A stretch of DNA of 64,000 bases from Channa striata. Lineage: Eukaryota > Chordata > Actinopteri > Anabantiformes > Channidae. The notes beneath the pieces were generated by a model. The model was not told where the DNA came from. It did not search any database and worked only from the letters and a program-made list of their open reading frames with translations. Positions 36,962 to 50,600 of the stretch are shown here, one piece after another (within the stretch, counting starts at the first letter, position 1; every line of letters begins with the position of its first letter). The stretch is from assembly GCA_033026295.1 (NCBI GenBank), contig CM065175.1:919501-983500 (forward strand), in the 5' to 3' direction. The position numbers were made by a program, and so were the translations under genes.

Positions 36962-38834
36962 CTGCACGTAATTAAAACAGAATGACTGGACACTGGCAGA
37001 GATTTGTTCTATCTGGCAACTCTGTACAGGCACGAGCCGACCACTGCACTCACAGTCCTTACAGTGCCGCTCATTTAAATAATGAATTTATACATTTGCA
37101 TGTTTCGCTTTTTGTTTCGTGTATTTGGATTGTTTTTTCTACAGGCTGCACCTGTATCGTACAAGTGATGACGATGTGCTTTATGATTAGCGACGTTGTG
37201 ACTGACATTATCCAGTTTTTGCTCCGCTTCAGCGAACACACCCTACGTAGGGGGCTGTGTGTTGGCACTTTGGACTGAGGGGACCGTTGCAGTGCAAACC
37301 TCTTTTCCAGAAGAGTAAAATGAAAGCAATTCTTTGAAACTTGTAGTGCAATGCCAACCAGTCTTCTGTGATTTTTGAACCATATGCCGCATATTTCTGC
37401 CACGGCCAGCAGCACATTTCAGAAAAGTTGGAGAGAGACATTTATCGTCATCACTTCTATTAACAACACTGTGCCCTGTAGGTGGCTAGAGACTAGGGAG
37501 ACCAGCTGCTCTAGTTTCAGAAGTAATCCATTTCACTCATTTTAAATAAGCTCCGGCCCAGAGAAGACAGTGATCTTTCTAGATCTTGATTAGATGTGCT
37601 TGTTGCTTTGCATGATGGAGTTTTACAGATTTGCAGAGGTGTTCCTGAGCCACAAGACTGTCAGTGTTTTAATGATATTCAAACCTGTATGAGCATTATT
37701 CTCACACAGCTGTGGATCTCATGAACCCGACATGCTCTTTGTTTACCACACCTTTGGTACAGGGGCCTGTCGCCAGTTAACACAGCTTCTTTCCTCTGAA
37801 TCAGACAAAACTCTCAGTTCCTGTGACCTCAGTGACCCTGAACATTTTTTGCAGGACCACATAAAGCAGAAAAAAACTGGTTCCTTTAATGACAAAACAC
37901 TTTCCCACGCACTGAGGACGTCTACTTTAGCAAGAAATATCAAGAGGTATAGTGAGAAAGTCATAGCACACTGAAATGCCTACTCACCACTCTGACAACT
38001 GCCTTGACTCCCAGTGTGACTGTGGCGCCTGCGAGTGCAATGTCACTTCCACTGCGCCAGTGTTCCACTGCCCTTTGTGTGCGTGTGTGTGTGAGGTAAT
38101 ATTTCAGCACTTTTACAGCCTGATGGATGAACTATTGGAACATCCTGATACGAGTTCTTCCTTCGGCACAGATCGCATACACGTTTCAGTTACATCTACT
38201 GGGTATACATACATACAGTCATACTGTACATCTGCAACCACAGAAAAATTACTATACAGAGTATACTAAGTAATGTTTACATTGCCGTAATTATATTTAT
38301 TACAAAATAAACCAATACAAGGAACATAAATGCTGCACTAGGAGGGATTTGGCAGAAAGTCAGGCTCTGTATAAACTTGTTTTTTCTTTTGTTCCTTGAA
38401 AATGTGTGACAAACTTTTTGTTGGACTCTTCTGTTTTGGTAGAATAGTACAAAATAGTGAGATTCAATTTTTGCTTGAATTTCTGTGAAGCTTTTACATC
38501 CATATGCATGAATTATGGCAATAATCAGGAAAAATGCTCCTGCCAAGCTCTTGACCAAGTCTCCTAGGACTAAACGTGTAACTCCGACCCTGAGCTAGCA
38601 AATTCAGGATCTAAATCGACATGCCTGTGATTACCCTTGTGTACCCTGAATACATTAGAGATCTACTGCAAACATACAGTGCGTCTTCACCAGGTTTCTA
38701 TGGTCTTCCTAGCTCCAGACACAAAACCAAAGCAGACCGTGGTCTTGAACTTGTGTCTTCTAAACTAAGCTGTGACTTGTCTGCCCACTGTGGGGTCGGC
38801 AGTTTTATTCTTGGCTTCGTACGTCATATGCCCC

Positions 38835-38998
38835 CATGTTTTTTGGTAAGACACTGAAGCCCAAGTTCCTCCTGGTGGTCATGTCAGATGTACGGCAGCT
38901 CCACCACTGCTGTATGTGAGTATGTGCGTGTGTATGTATTTGTGTTTGTTCGTTACGTTAGAAAAGAGCTATACAAAAATGCAGATCACTTTTACACA
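38835..38998 (+). mobile_element. Partial SINE (family B)
   Basis: It contains ttggtaagacactgaagccc and the tail aaaagagctatacaaaaatgcagatcac, matching the 3' half of the SINE at 28470-28738. The tRNA head is missing. Confidence 0.5.
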
Positions 38999-41904
38999 AG
39001 TTAAACCAAATAAAATAATAAAAACAAAAGCTTTAATGGAGATTTCCCAGTTCAGTAAGTACTGCTGCTGATCCGGGCATATTCCACAGAGTCGGAATTG
39101 GCCGAAAATAAATCCTATTTTGTCATATTGAGTTTTATTGTATTTGAGCAAGTTAAGATCTAAGGCTCAGAACTGGACTGACGTATGCTACAGTGTGTAT
39201 GATCCTATGAAAGTCTCCCAAAGGGGCTTTTTCATTTTTTTAAAGGAATGCTTTTCAATAAAGAATTAAATGCTACATCATAAGCAGCTGATACCTAATA
39301 ACAAAGGTATCTGATTGATAATAGATAGAAAAATTGGATAAACAGTGGTTTCCAGAGCTGTGTACACTGAGGAGAGAAACTGTAGCTGAAGTCAAAACAC
39401 CAAGGTGATTGCCTCAAAAATGTATTGAAGAATTTAAGTAAATGTACTTACAGAGTAAAGGAGGACACTTTAACCATGCCTTGGTTTTATGGTACGTGTG
39501 TTTATTGTTGTTAATTTTCTTCTAGCACACGTGGTCTCTACTTCCTTTGTGATGTCAGATGGTTAAAGTCCGACTGTTCACTAATAATAGTCCGGATGTT
39601 CACTCTGATGGTTCCACGTTGTGTTTGTCCTGTAAGTCTGTTAGTTGTTTTTCCTGTCTCCACCGAGCAGCAGAGATGGCCCAAGGACACAAGTTGAAGT
39701 GCAAGTACTCATCTAAAAAGTACCACTTCAAACTCTTTAATCACGTTGGAGATTTATTTTGGGTTCAGAAGTAGGAATATGAGGAAAGAAAGTGTTTGAC
39801 TCATTAAACACATAAGTATAGGTAAAAAATTAAGTATTTAAACACTATTGCATTTGATCCTGATTGTACAAGATAAATCCATACGTGTTCCACATGTGCC
39901 TCATAAATAAGGTTTTGGCAGAAATCTCAAACTTTCAGCTCTGTTGTTATCTTGTTATCTCTTTCTTATTTGTCCTGAAAGCTTCATTCAAATTTTCCCA
40001 GTCGAATCTGGCAAACGAAACAAAACACTTCATGTGATGAAAAAAGAAAGATTTAATGTGGTGCATATCCAGCCGCTGTTAGGTCACAGGAAATTCAAAA
40101 CATCAACAGCTTAGTAAAAATAGCACAAAATGCAAATGACAAGTACCTTGAAAAGCACATTACTAAATAAAGGTACTTTGCCACAAGTGCAGAACAGCAG
40201 CAGAGAATCTGAGTGTTCTGACACAACATGCTGCTGTGTACGAGCTTTATTTTTTGGTTCCATAGCACCATCGCGTGGTCAAAGGCATGCATATGATTAT
40301 GCAAGGTTATTAGGCATAGAAGACATTAATGACTGGACAGTAGGCCAGTGTGAGTTTAAATGTATAAATACATATTCATAAAACGTCATCTTTTTTAGCA
40401 TGCAAAAGAAGCTTTGCTGTCATTGTTGAAGACATAAACACTTATGCACAAAAAAACAATTAACACAATACACAACATATCAGCTAGTGCGAGGTAAGAC
40501 AAAAAGACAAGATGTACTGTGTGTGTTTGCCAGTGAAAGTGCATCGGGAATATACGTGCTAAGGCTAGAAACATGTTCTAATAATTATTATCTTATGATA
40601 GCATAAGGAAACTATGAAAGTATGAAATATTAAGAATGCATTCAAATAAATTAACTAAAGTAAAACAAAAAAAATAAAAGGGGCTGCCTGGTGAACGTCC
40701 GTCTGACAGTGTCGACGTCTGAGAGAGTTGATAATAAAACATCACAAACCAATGAGATGACAGCGGAGCAGTTTTGTATGAAGGTTAGGATGAATTCAGT
40801 GTATGCACGGATGGGTTAGAAGAAAATAGAAAAAGAGAGAAAAGAAAAGCCCCTCGGAGCAACAAAACATGTCTCGGGATAAGCCTGTTCTTCCACAACC
40901 TGGGCAACAAGTGTCACTCAGGAAGCAAACACTGTCAGTCTTAGATCTACAACAGAAAAGACAATTTGTCTTTAAAGTTTGAAGGTTTTTTAAATCTGTA
41001 TTTTATCATAGAATAAGATCTTTGTGTGTACAAAATGATTGTAAATTGTAAAGGGTGATTCAGCAATGCAGCAGTTTGCTTCAGTTCCATTCATTTGGCC
41101 CCATGTTTCCATCAACATCACATCACATGTCTCCTCTTGCAGTGCACAGAATCATTTAGAATGTCTCAGCCAACGCTCATAAGGTCATAAACCTTCCACC
41201 TCCACGCAGAGAAGAACTCTTCTGTGGCCTCCATCTCCATTACCATCTAAAACGAGGTAAATCCACATCAGAGCACAGTATGCGCAGCTATGTAGGAATT
41301 CTGTTTGTTTATTGAACAGACATCTGACCTGGAGATATTTACAACGCAGTTCTTCCACACGTTCCCTGTGTTCCATCCCCTTATCTGCCTGCTAATGGGC
41401 AAACACAGCTGCCCTGGGTAGGTTTCCAGCTGTAGGCTGCACTCAGCTGTTTGTCCATATTTTTCCTACGATTAGATTTCATAGATTTCTGTGTGGCTGC
41501 AGCAGAAATGCAAGTTTTTGTTGTGTATTTCTGTTTTGATTGTGTCTTTAACCGTTTTGAACTAAGTATGTTAGCCTTTGAAAAACTAACAAGAACTTTG
41601 GTGACTGTGGTCACTGAAGGAGTTTTGTGTGAAAGTAATGAAAAGCGATTCACAGTTTGCTCTGTGTGAACTTTGGTTTTGACCAATGCTTGTTAGCAAT
41701 TTAAAAACATTGAAAACAGAAAGTCATTAAAATGAGGCACAGTAGTTTGATTGCTAAATTGTAAATGTCATTACCGGAGAATGTATTTCAGGCAGCAGTG
41801 TGGCAGTCCAGGCCTGGTGCGCTGCTCTGTCTGCCCGACAGCTGCGCTGCAGTGACACGTTACGCAACCCCTCGTCTTTGTGTGTGTGTGGGGTCATTAC
41901 TATT

Positions 41905-42035
41905 GTTGTGAGGACATTTTAGCTGCTCCACAGAACTTCAAATCGCACCTTTTGAGGGTCAAGCCTGGGTTTTAGGCTCGGGGTTAGAAATCGGTTTTGG
42001 TCAGGGTTGGTGTTAGGGTTAGGCAGAAGTATGCC
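41905..42035 (+). repeat. Fish interspersed repeat with TTAGGG-like core
   Basis: The run ttgtgaggacattttagctg, then ttgagggtcaagcctgggtt and ggtgttagggttagg, is a pattern I recognise as common in fish genomes. It is not a telomere array. Confidence 0.5.
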
Positions 42036-42399
42036 AGATGACATCTAGTCTGTCAGTACTTTTCTGAATAACTTGTACGATCTATTATTAATAAAGAGAG
42101 CAGATATTTTCGTCACATGTGGTTGGATGTTTGAGTCCAAATACAAACGGTAAAGTTCACTTAAACACCATTGGTCACGTTGAGCTAACACCGTGACGTT
42201 CCCGTAATATTTTCAATATGGGAGAAGGCACAGAGCCAAAATAGCTCATACAACTTCGGGCTGATAGAAACGCATATTTACACTAAACGGGGTTTATTAT
42301 TTATCTATGAAGAAACAATGACAAGAGCAAATGTCAGTTTCCCTTTAGTTTTTTTTTTTAATAGACATTCCTTTTTTGTTGCGCTTCTCTTAGGCTTTT

Positions 42400-42533
42400 A
42401 TGGTACTTTGCCCGGCCTGCGGACCACGCCCCCTCATTTCAGCCTTTTTCCATCCCGGAAAAACCCAGCGAGCTGCGGTTCCGCCCCGAACTGTTCTCCT
42501 GCGGCTGTGACCGACCCAAGACGCCTCTGACAG
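42400..42533 (+). other. agl: agl non-coding first exon (5' edge approximate)
   Basis: A GC-rich block ending at a strong donor (CTGACAG|gtgagt, exon edge 42533). Joined to the acceptor at 44617 it places a TGA stop (42528-42530) in frame upstream of ATG 44656, which supports that start. No TATA box is evident. CpGs are frequent from here to about 43350, as in a CpG-island promoter. Confidence 0.65.
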
Positions 42534-44616
42534 GTGAGTGGGGATTCACACTCGAACGTGTCTTTGCACTGTTGTCGGGCACTGCTGCACCTCTGCCCGG
42601 TCGAAAGCCCAGCTGGCGGCTGGAGCTACGGCTGCTAGCTAAAGTGACACTTCGGTGTTGTGGTTCTAACGTAATGTCATCTAGCGCTTTTATTTTCCTT
42701 TAGTTACTTAGTTTTACACTGTGATATGAAAAAAAAAATCCGTTCCATTTTAAACCAAACTTTTCGTCAAGTACGTCACGATTAAGACTTTATTCAAAAC
42801 ATACATTGGAAAATAAGAAGAGCCGTGGTGCATTATTAAAATAGCGAGCTGTCCGCCCACCGCCGTGCATCCTAACGGGGCCGCCTGCACGGATGACGAA
42901 CCGAACCACGGCCGACGTGTGCTGCGGCCACCGAGGTCCGTCTTATGTTTGTGATTTTTAAAAGAAGTGGCACCAACAGTTCTATTCCCTTTGTACCGTT
43001 TTCTCACGCGAACTCATGTCAATCCGAAAGGCTCGGACACATTTTGCGTTTGTGGTCAGTTGCATTTGGATTCCGGTCACGAACGGGACGTGCTCTTGCA
43101 GGTTCGTGTATCACCGATGCGAACAATGACCCATCGCCCCCCCCCCCGGGCCCAGCAAACCGAGCCGTTATAAATAGATGTGGTGACATTAACGCTCAGA
43201 TTCCTGACCTTGTCCCGCTCGGAGCGCGTCTCTGCGCATGCGCGCAGGGAGGGTTCACTGACTGTGGACGCATCCACCTGCTCCACAGTGCAGCCGTGAA
43301 CGAACCCAAAGGTCCCGCACAACAGCTTCGGTTACTGCGCTCACAGAGTCGTTTTCAGTTGTGACCGTGGCCTCCAGGGGTCTTCGAGGGGTCCCACAAG
43401 TCCGGGGCAAAAGAAAGAATTCGTTTTTTCCCATGCACCAAGAGTTTGTAGTGCACATAACTAATTCCCGCTGCATATGGAGGGTTTTTATTAATATGTC
43501 TCTTATAGGGTTGTGTTATTCAGGGTGACTCATATTGTATAACGTCAATTTGAACTCAAAATCTCACAGTTCATTTTCAGCGGTCTGTTTGAATGTAGGT
43601 ACATGCACTTGGAGGACTGACTTCCCCATGATGTGTTGCGACAAGTTTGCTCAACGGCCAATAAACTCATTGCTTAAAAATGCTGTTTAACTCTTCTTGC
43701 TTCCTGTCACTCAGCAGGGTTTGTTCTCCTTATATCTGATTGTTAGGTCCTAACTTGTGAACAACTCATCATTTTGATTAGCGCATTTTGTGTTTGCTCG
43801 TGACTTGTTAAATGAGCAAGTTTTTGACCGATTTATTTTCACTTTTGTAGTTGTGTTAGTTGACCTACGTTGCCTCAAATACCAATTTCTGATTGCCAGA
43901 CCTTTGATTGCCTACAGTTACAATCAGAATTGAAGAGCAGAAGTATTAAGATGGATTGTAGTTTATTTGGATGGAAAATGTCCCTAAATCAAGGTACGTT
44001 TTGTGTGGCTAACTGTGTACTAAGTGCATTGCATTTATTTGCTGTACTTACATCTTTAAAGAGAATTGGTCTGTATCAGTATTGGTGTGTTCAAGAGATT
44101 GTCTATATTTGCCTACCAGTATGACTGAGCTACAAAAAAATCATGTTGTTTTGAAATATGAGATATACTACAATGTGGCAAGGAATTAAGGCCTTAGTGT
44201 CCAAATAAAAAGTACTGATGAGTAACAACAGTTTCACCAGTAGAAATCCAGAAAAAGTGATTTAATTTGCGGTCTACTTGTGTTATGAAATGGTTACGAG
44301 AGGTCGACTGTGGGTTGGATTTCCTGCATCTTTCGTAAACCCCTCACTAAGACTGACTGATGAGCAGTGACTTTTGTGAACATTTCATCCTGGATTTTGT
44401 TTGAGTGCGGTTTGAATGCAGTGTCAGAGTAACACATTTGCGGTGCCAGCATAATACATAGTAGTATACGTGTTACTCTCCGGTGTTGCTATGAATTCCA
44501 CTGATATTCACAGAAAGGTCGCCCTCATCAGTGAACGATGCTAAAAGAGTTTTGAGTTGTTTCAAAAACCTTTTTTCTCGGTAGATAAATTGTAAACCTG
44601 TCTTTCTTCTCTACAG
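42534..44616 (+). other. agl intron 1 with GC-rich 5' part
   Basis: CpG-rich to about 43350, including a run of C at 43138-43148. AT-rich after that. The overlapping open frames in the GC-rich part lack motifs. The 3' acceptor is a tandem cagcag, so the next exon may begin at 44617 or 44620, which affects only the UTR. Confidence 0.45.
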
Positions 44617-44655
44617 CAGGACAGGGATCAGTTCACTTTAAAGGATCTTCGTAAA

Positions 44656-47600
44656 ATGTTGCCCCAACACTTGAAGCAGATTCGAGTCCTAATGCTCAAC
44701 GAAAAGGAAAATTTGGAGAGGACTCTGTTCAGACTTGAACAAGGTAATTCATTTATGAAACCGCAGCATTTCATATACCAAATAACTGAACATGTTGTAT
44801 TCAAGCAAAGGCTTTGGGAATGACTTACTGGCAGCTATTTGTCTACTTCATATGCTCTTCTCAACAGTGAAGTATTGTAGAAGATGATTCTGCTGCCATA
44901 TTCAACAGAGAATTCTACACTGAATTCTACACCGCAATTTAATGCACTCCAATACAGTGGCTCTGCCATACGTTCTACTTTTATAAAGTTATAATTTCTC
45001 AGTTTTTAAGCTGAAACTGTGACAAAGGGGATAATTCTACTACGTGTTTATTCATCGTATTTCAGTGCATCATAAGACGAGGTGGTTCTAATTTTTGGCC
45101 ACCTCATTCATTTTAAATAGGGTGGCCAAAATGTATTTTATTTCAGTTTGCAGATTAATTCATTAACTTCTACTGTACAGTGTAATCCAATTTAATACAG
45201 CAGCAGATTTCATTTTTTCAGTTTTTAAGTTGAAACTGTGTGATACTGACTAAGTGATAAATCTCCTATCTCCTTATTAAAGATGTTTCCCAGGGTTTTT
45301 GGTGGCCAGTGGCTAACTATTCACTCAGTGGATGCTGCAATGTTTCTTAAAATATTCAAGGCGTTCACTTTGTGTGCATCACAGCTCTACCACCTATCTG
45401 CCACAATATTACAACTACTAGTGGATGGGATGTTGGTTTTGAGTTTTGCAAGAAGAGAATAGAGAATAGAGAAAGCTGTACTTTATAAGTATTTTATAAA
45501 TGCAGTTGTCCATAGACCACAGGGTCAGTGGTTCGATCCCCGGGGGGCCAGATGAGCACCCTGTGTGGCAGCTATCGCCATCGTGTGTGTGTGTGCGTGT
45601 AGCAAATTACTCTGCAAGTCTCTTAGGATAAAAGCGTCTGCCAAGTGACTAAATGTAAATGTAAACCTTAAGAAATCACAACACAGCTATTGAGTTTGTG
45701 AGATGTGTAAAAAAAACACTGGATCGTAATGACTCAAATTCACAGTGTTGGGGTCGTGTTGGCCGAAAGGTTAGAGGAGTGAGCTTGTTGCTGGGAGGTC
45801 ATGTGTGCAATTCCTTTACCAGTATAGAAAAATCTGGGTGGTACAAATGGGGAATTGGTGCTTTTCCTCTACCTCATCATGGTGCCCTTGGAAAAGGCCT
45901 TAAAGTGCTTGAGAGTGTGCTTGTCTACTGTACTGCCTGGAAAAAAACGTGAACAGTTGTGTTGATGAGAGATATGTACGTGATAGGTTCAGTACCCCAG
46001 GGAAGGATTTTGTGTCCTGCCTAATAAATCATATTTTTATTCAGCCTAAAAATAACTCAGTGGGTTTGTGTGTCAAGGCTTTTTTTTTTTTTATTCCAGA
46101 ACGGCAGAGCTGTGTATATGGGTGTTTTAAGATGGGATTCTTTTGCAGTGATGTTGCCATACAGTTTGAAAGTTTCATCCCTTGTGCACCGAGTAAATGA
46201 AAATCATTTTAAACATGTTCTTTAACTTGTCTTGGTGATAAATTGGAACACTAAATACTTAGTTCACTTTCAAAAAATGTGCAATGCGAACGTGTCTTTG
46301 TGGCTTGAAATAATTTTAAGACGATAGGGAAATTTCTGGACAAGTGAAACATGTAGGCGCTGTGTTGGTATTTGGCTGCGTTTGTGTAAACCTCACAGGG
46401 GAGATGACATTTCTAGATACACTACGAAGCTCAAAGTATAAACCCGAATACCAAATAAAGAGATGACCCAGTCTTAAGATGTTCAGCAGGAGAAGGTTTT
46501 CCCATATGACAATGTTCTGAAATGCGCTGCCAAAACCACACAACAGGTTTAAAGAACCGATGAGACAGTAAAACTCCTCCTGTTGAGCGAGCCTTGTCCC
46601 GGGATGGTTAGATATGCAATAGATGTTGTGTGTGCAGAACTGCAGCATAGCAGCTTTACACAATAATGTAAGGCAATTGCTTTAGTGTATGGAATAGTCA
46701 AAACATCTCTGTCTCCTACAGGGTTTGAACTGCAGTTCCGCCTAGGTCCAAGTCTTCAGGGGCGGAGGGTTAAGGTGCACACAAACTACCCACTTGAAGG
46801 AGAGCCTTTTCAACGGAACAACTTCCGTGCTTTGGAGTGGAACTACCCGTCAGGAAAAGAGGATGACTCTGATAAGTTCTGCTCTCTGGACCTCAAGATG
46901 GCTGGGTCCTATCAGTACTACTTTGGATGTGGGTAAGGCACTCCTGATAATGGACTACGGAAACATTACTGCTGTCAGGAAGGAGGGCTCATTGGCTGTA
47001 ATTTGTTAATATGAGGGATACGCTTCATCAGAAGTGTTAATTAAAAACATTTTTTCGGTCTTTCCTTGGGAGCCTCCTCTGTGACTGTGACTCAGTTACT
47101 GTGTATTATTGTTGAGAATATTTAGTTTTGTTTGTTTCTTGCAGAGACACAGAGCGCTCAGGTGGAGGTTACATAGTGGTTGACCCAGTTCTTCGTGTTG
47201 GAGCAGACAACCACGTGCTGCCATTAGACTGCATCACCATCCAGACTTACCTGTCTAAATGTCTGGGACACTTGGATGATTGGCCAGACAGACTAAGAGT
47301 ATCCAAGGAGTCAGGTGGGTGGGGTTGTGTTTCTGTATGAATGGTTTAGGAGCACACTGGGGGAAACAACCCTGGAGTAGTGATAGCCTCACAAATATAA
47401 ACACAATTAATTAAATCGAGTTTGTGTAAGTGAGCAAAAACTGTACAAAGTAGAACCTTTGAGGTCACCTGAGGTCATTTGACGATGTTGACTTACTGTC
47501 TTTGTTTGTAGTGTGTTGTTTTCGTCCCAACTTGGAACTCAAACCGTTATTTCAGGGTCACAGAGCCATAGGACGTTCCCCCACCAACTCACCAAGCCAC

Positions 47601-50600
47601 TCAGAATTCACATTATGATTCATGCTATGTTTCCTTAATAATGCTGGACATTTCCATAAGTGTTTCCATTGCATTTTGTTTTTCCAGGGTACAACATGAT
47701 TCACCTGACTCCTCTGCAGACTCTAGGACTGTCCAGGTCCTGTTACTCTTTAGCTGACCAGCTGGCCTTTAACCCCGAGTTCAGTCCAGAGGGTCGGAGC
47801 TACGGCTGGGAAGAAGTGGGGGCGCTGGTGGAGAAGTTACGAAAAGAATGGAACATGCTCTGTATTACAGATGTGGTGTATAATCATACTGGTGAGTAAG
47901 CAGGGTATCACATTGAAGTCACATTACCCATGAGCCTGCTGCGTTACCACCATCAAAGTAAAAGCCAAATGTGTGTCCTATGAAATATATATTTTAACAT
48001 AACTTCCATGATCCTACTGCTGCAATCTCTGTTCCAGAACAGCATAAGTCAATGCTAAATATAACTACCTAATATACAGATATCACCCTTATTTCCAACA
48101 TGTTTCAGATTTTCCTATTACTTCCAGGCCATTGTAATCTGAGACAGATGTTTTGTTGAGCAACAGAAGTCTGTAAAATCTTTACATTATCAAGGGAAGT
48201 GTATTTCTCATTCCTCATCAGCTAATGTTCGATGGTGATGTTACAGCTTCTCACAAATAGTTTCCAAAATCATGTAACAGTCTAAAAATGATGCATTATG
48301 TCCATTTTGATCACTCTTAGACACACCTGGTCACAGCCTTCACCACGTTAGGTGCAAATCTATGCTGTTTGGATGACTGCTGAAAACTGCTGGAGGGGTT
48401 CACACCTGCACAGATGTATGCACCTATGATTGATGATTCATCTTTGTCCTCAACAGGCAGCTTTGCTTTACATCCTGATCAGCCACTGCTCTCATCTCAT
48501 CCACCCAAACCATTTGCAAAGACAAATTCATTTTAAAAATAAGTTGGGTCCATTTTGATAGTTTTGGAATTTTCCTTTCCGTGCCACACGTTAGAGACTC
48601 CCTCCTCCTAAAGGGTTTTTGTAATGTAACATTCCCAAAACTGGAGGTCTGATCTAAACACGGAAGCTCAATTGCTGCTATTGGTTCTCATACCCTAATT
48701 TTCCACTTTGTGGCAGTCCTGTTAGTGAAATGATGATGATCTTTTTTCTTTCATTAAATATAAATATGTGATTATTATTCTAATGTGTATGGTAGCCTAC
48801 TAGATGCCATTTTCCAGAATAGGGTTCTTATTAAATAAAAAATTTGAAACCCTAATTTCAGCAATAAAAACTGTCTTGCGAAATGTACAGTAGTAAGTGA
48901 AGGAAGCTGCTCACTGGAAAACAACAAACTGAAATACAACATCAATATTCCTACATCCTATTGGGACTATCAGGAAGATAAAAAATATTTAAAATATTAA
49001 AAGCACTGTAACTTTGACAGATGTCCATGAACTCCAGATAGTATGTTCATAGAGACCTTTTAAAGTGTTTTTTTTTCTTTTTCATATGCTCTTGAAATAT
49101 ACAATGTGTGCTTGTGATCACCATGTTCAACCAAGAACAGACTTTGTCCACTGGCATCAAATCATGAGCAATGAGGAGAGGAATGTGACCCCGGTAAAAG
49201 AAGTGCTACACAAAGCCCTTGATATGTAACACAAACATTAGACGGATCCTAAAAGTTCTCTCGTCAAGATATACAGTATACCATACAGCTGCAATAGTAG
49301 GCAGAAGACACAATCCTATGTAACTCCAGCATGACATATTATCATTGAAAGTTAAAAGGTAAATATTTCTGGATATCTAGATTCATAACAAACACAGATT
49401 TTGAGTAAACAGAGTTCAAAATAATTAGTAAATATGATCATTATGTTTAGTAGTGGCTTATGAATACAGTCTAAACACCCAGCGAAGGTTCTGCGCTCTG
49501 TCTGAACTACATGTGCCTGTTTGTCCTTCTCAGCTCGTCCTCTCCCTCCCTCCTAAAAGGTCAAGGAGTAAAGTGAGCTCGATTGAAAGGTTAAAGACTG
49601 ACCATGGGGTTGATTTACTGTTTGACTGCCTGGCTATAGGTCCTACAAAAAATCAAATTCTCACTGATTGTCACTGTCACAAGCTTGAAACTGTTTGATC
49701 CACTGGCTGTTACAATAGCTAAATTAAGGTGATTTTCAATCTTCACGTTGTTTCTACACAGCTGCCAACAGTGAGTGGATAAGAGAACATCCAGAGTGTG
49801 GTTACAACCTGGTGAACTCCCCCCACCTACGTCCAGCCTGGGTCTTGGACAGAGCTATCTGGCATTTAACCACCAGAATAGCAGAAGGACGATACACAGC
49901 CAAAGGACTTCCTCCGGACATCACCAAAGAGAGTCATCTGAACGTGAGTACGCCCCGCTGGGTAGTCCACGTGAAAACAGTGGACGTGTTAATCTTTATG
50001 CCCGGCATTTCTCCGCTGCTCGGTACTGGGCTGTAAAGAATACTCTTGTGATAACCAGTGACCGCTTGAATTGGTCTTTCTCTCATGCGTAGTTCATATG
50101 TAACAAAACACACAACATTTTGTTGTACTACCCCAATTCCAAGAGAGTTGGGAGGATTTGAAAATGTAAATAAAAACACAATTCAATGATTTGCATATCT
50201 CCTGAAACCATATTTTATTCACAATAGAACTTAAACAACATATCAAATGTTGAAACGTAGACATTTTACCATTTCACAGCAAATCTCATTTTCCCATTTT
50301 GAATTTGGTGGCAGCGACATATCTCTAAAAAAGTTGGAAGAGGATGATGTTTACCATTGTGTAGCATCTCCTCTTCTTTTAACAACTGTCTGGAAAGGTC
50401 TGCGAAGTGAGGACACCAGTTTCTGGAGTTTAGGTGAGGAATGTTGTCCCGTTCTTGTCTGATGCGGGATTGTAGCTGCTCAACAGTCCTGGGCCTTTGT
50501 TGCTGTTTTTTACATTTTATGATGTGCCAAATGTTTCCTATTGGTAAAAGGTCTGGACTGCAGGCAGGCCAGTTCAGCACCCAGACTCTTCTCCTGCGAA

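Larger units (their letters stand above)
36962..42400. other. frrs1-agl intergenic region
   Basis: It should hold the frrs1 5' exon and promoter, but I could not pick a convincing site. I see a SINE tail at about 38850-38995 and a fish interspersed repeat at about 41905-42035. No other gene frame is supported. Confidence 0.4.

Noticed and set aside
41990..42035. Interstitial telomere array (gttagggttagg)
   Set aside because: Only about two imperfect units inside a longer dispersed fish repeat.
42945..43364. 139-aa plus-strand frame next to the agl promoter
   Set aside because: It lies in the CpG-rich start of agl intron 1, overlaps other frames on both strands and has no motif or splice partners.
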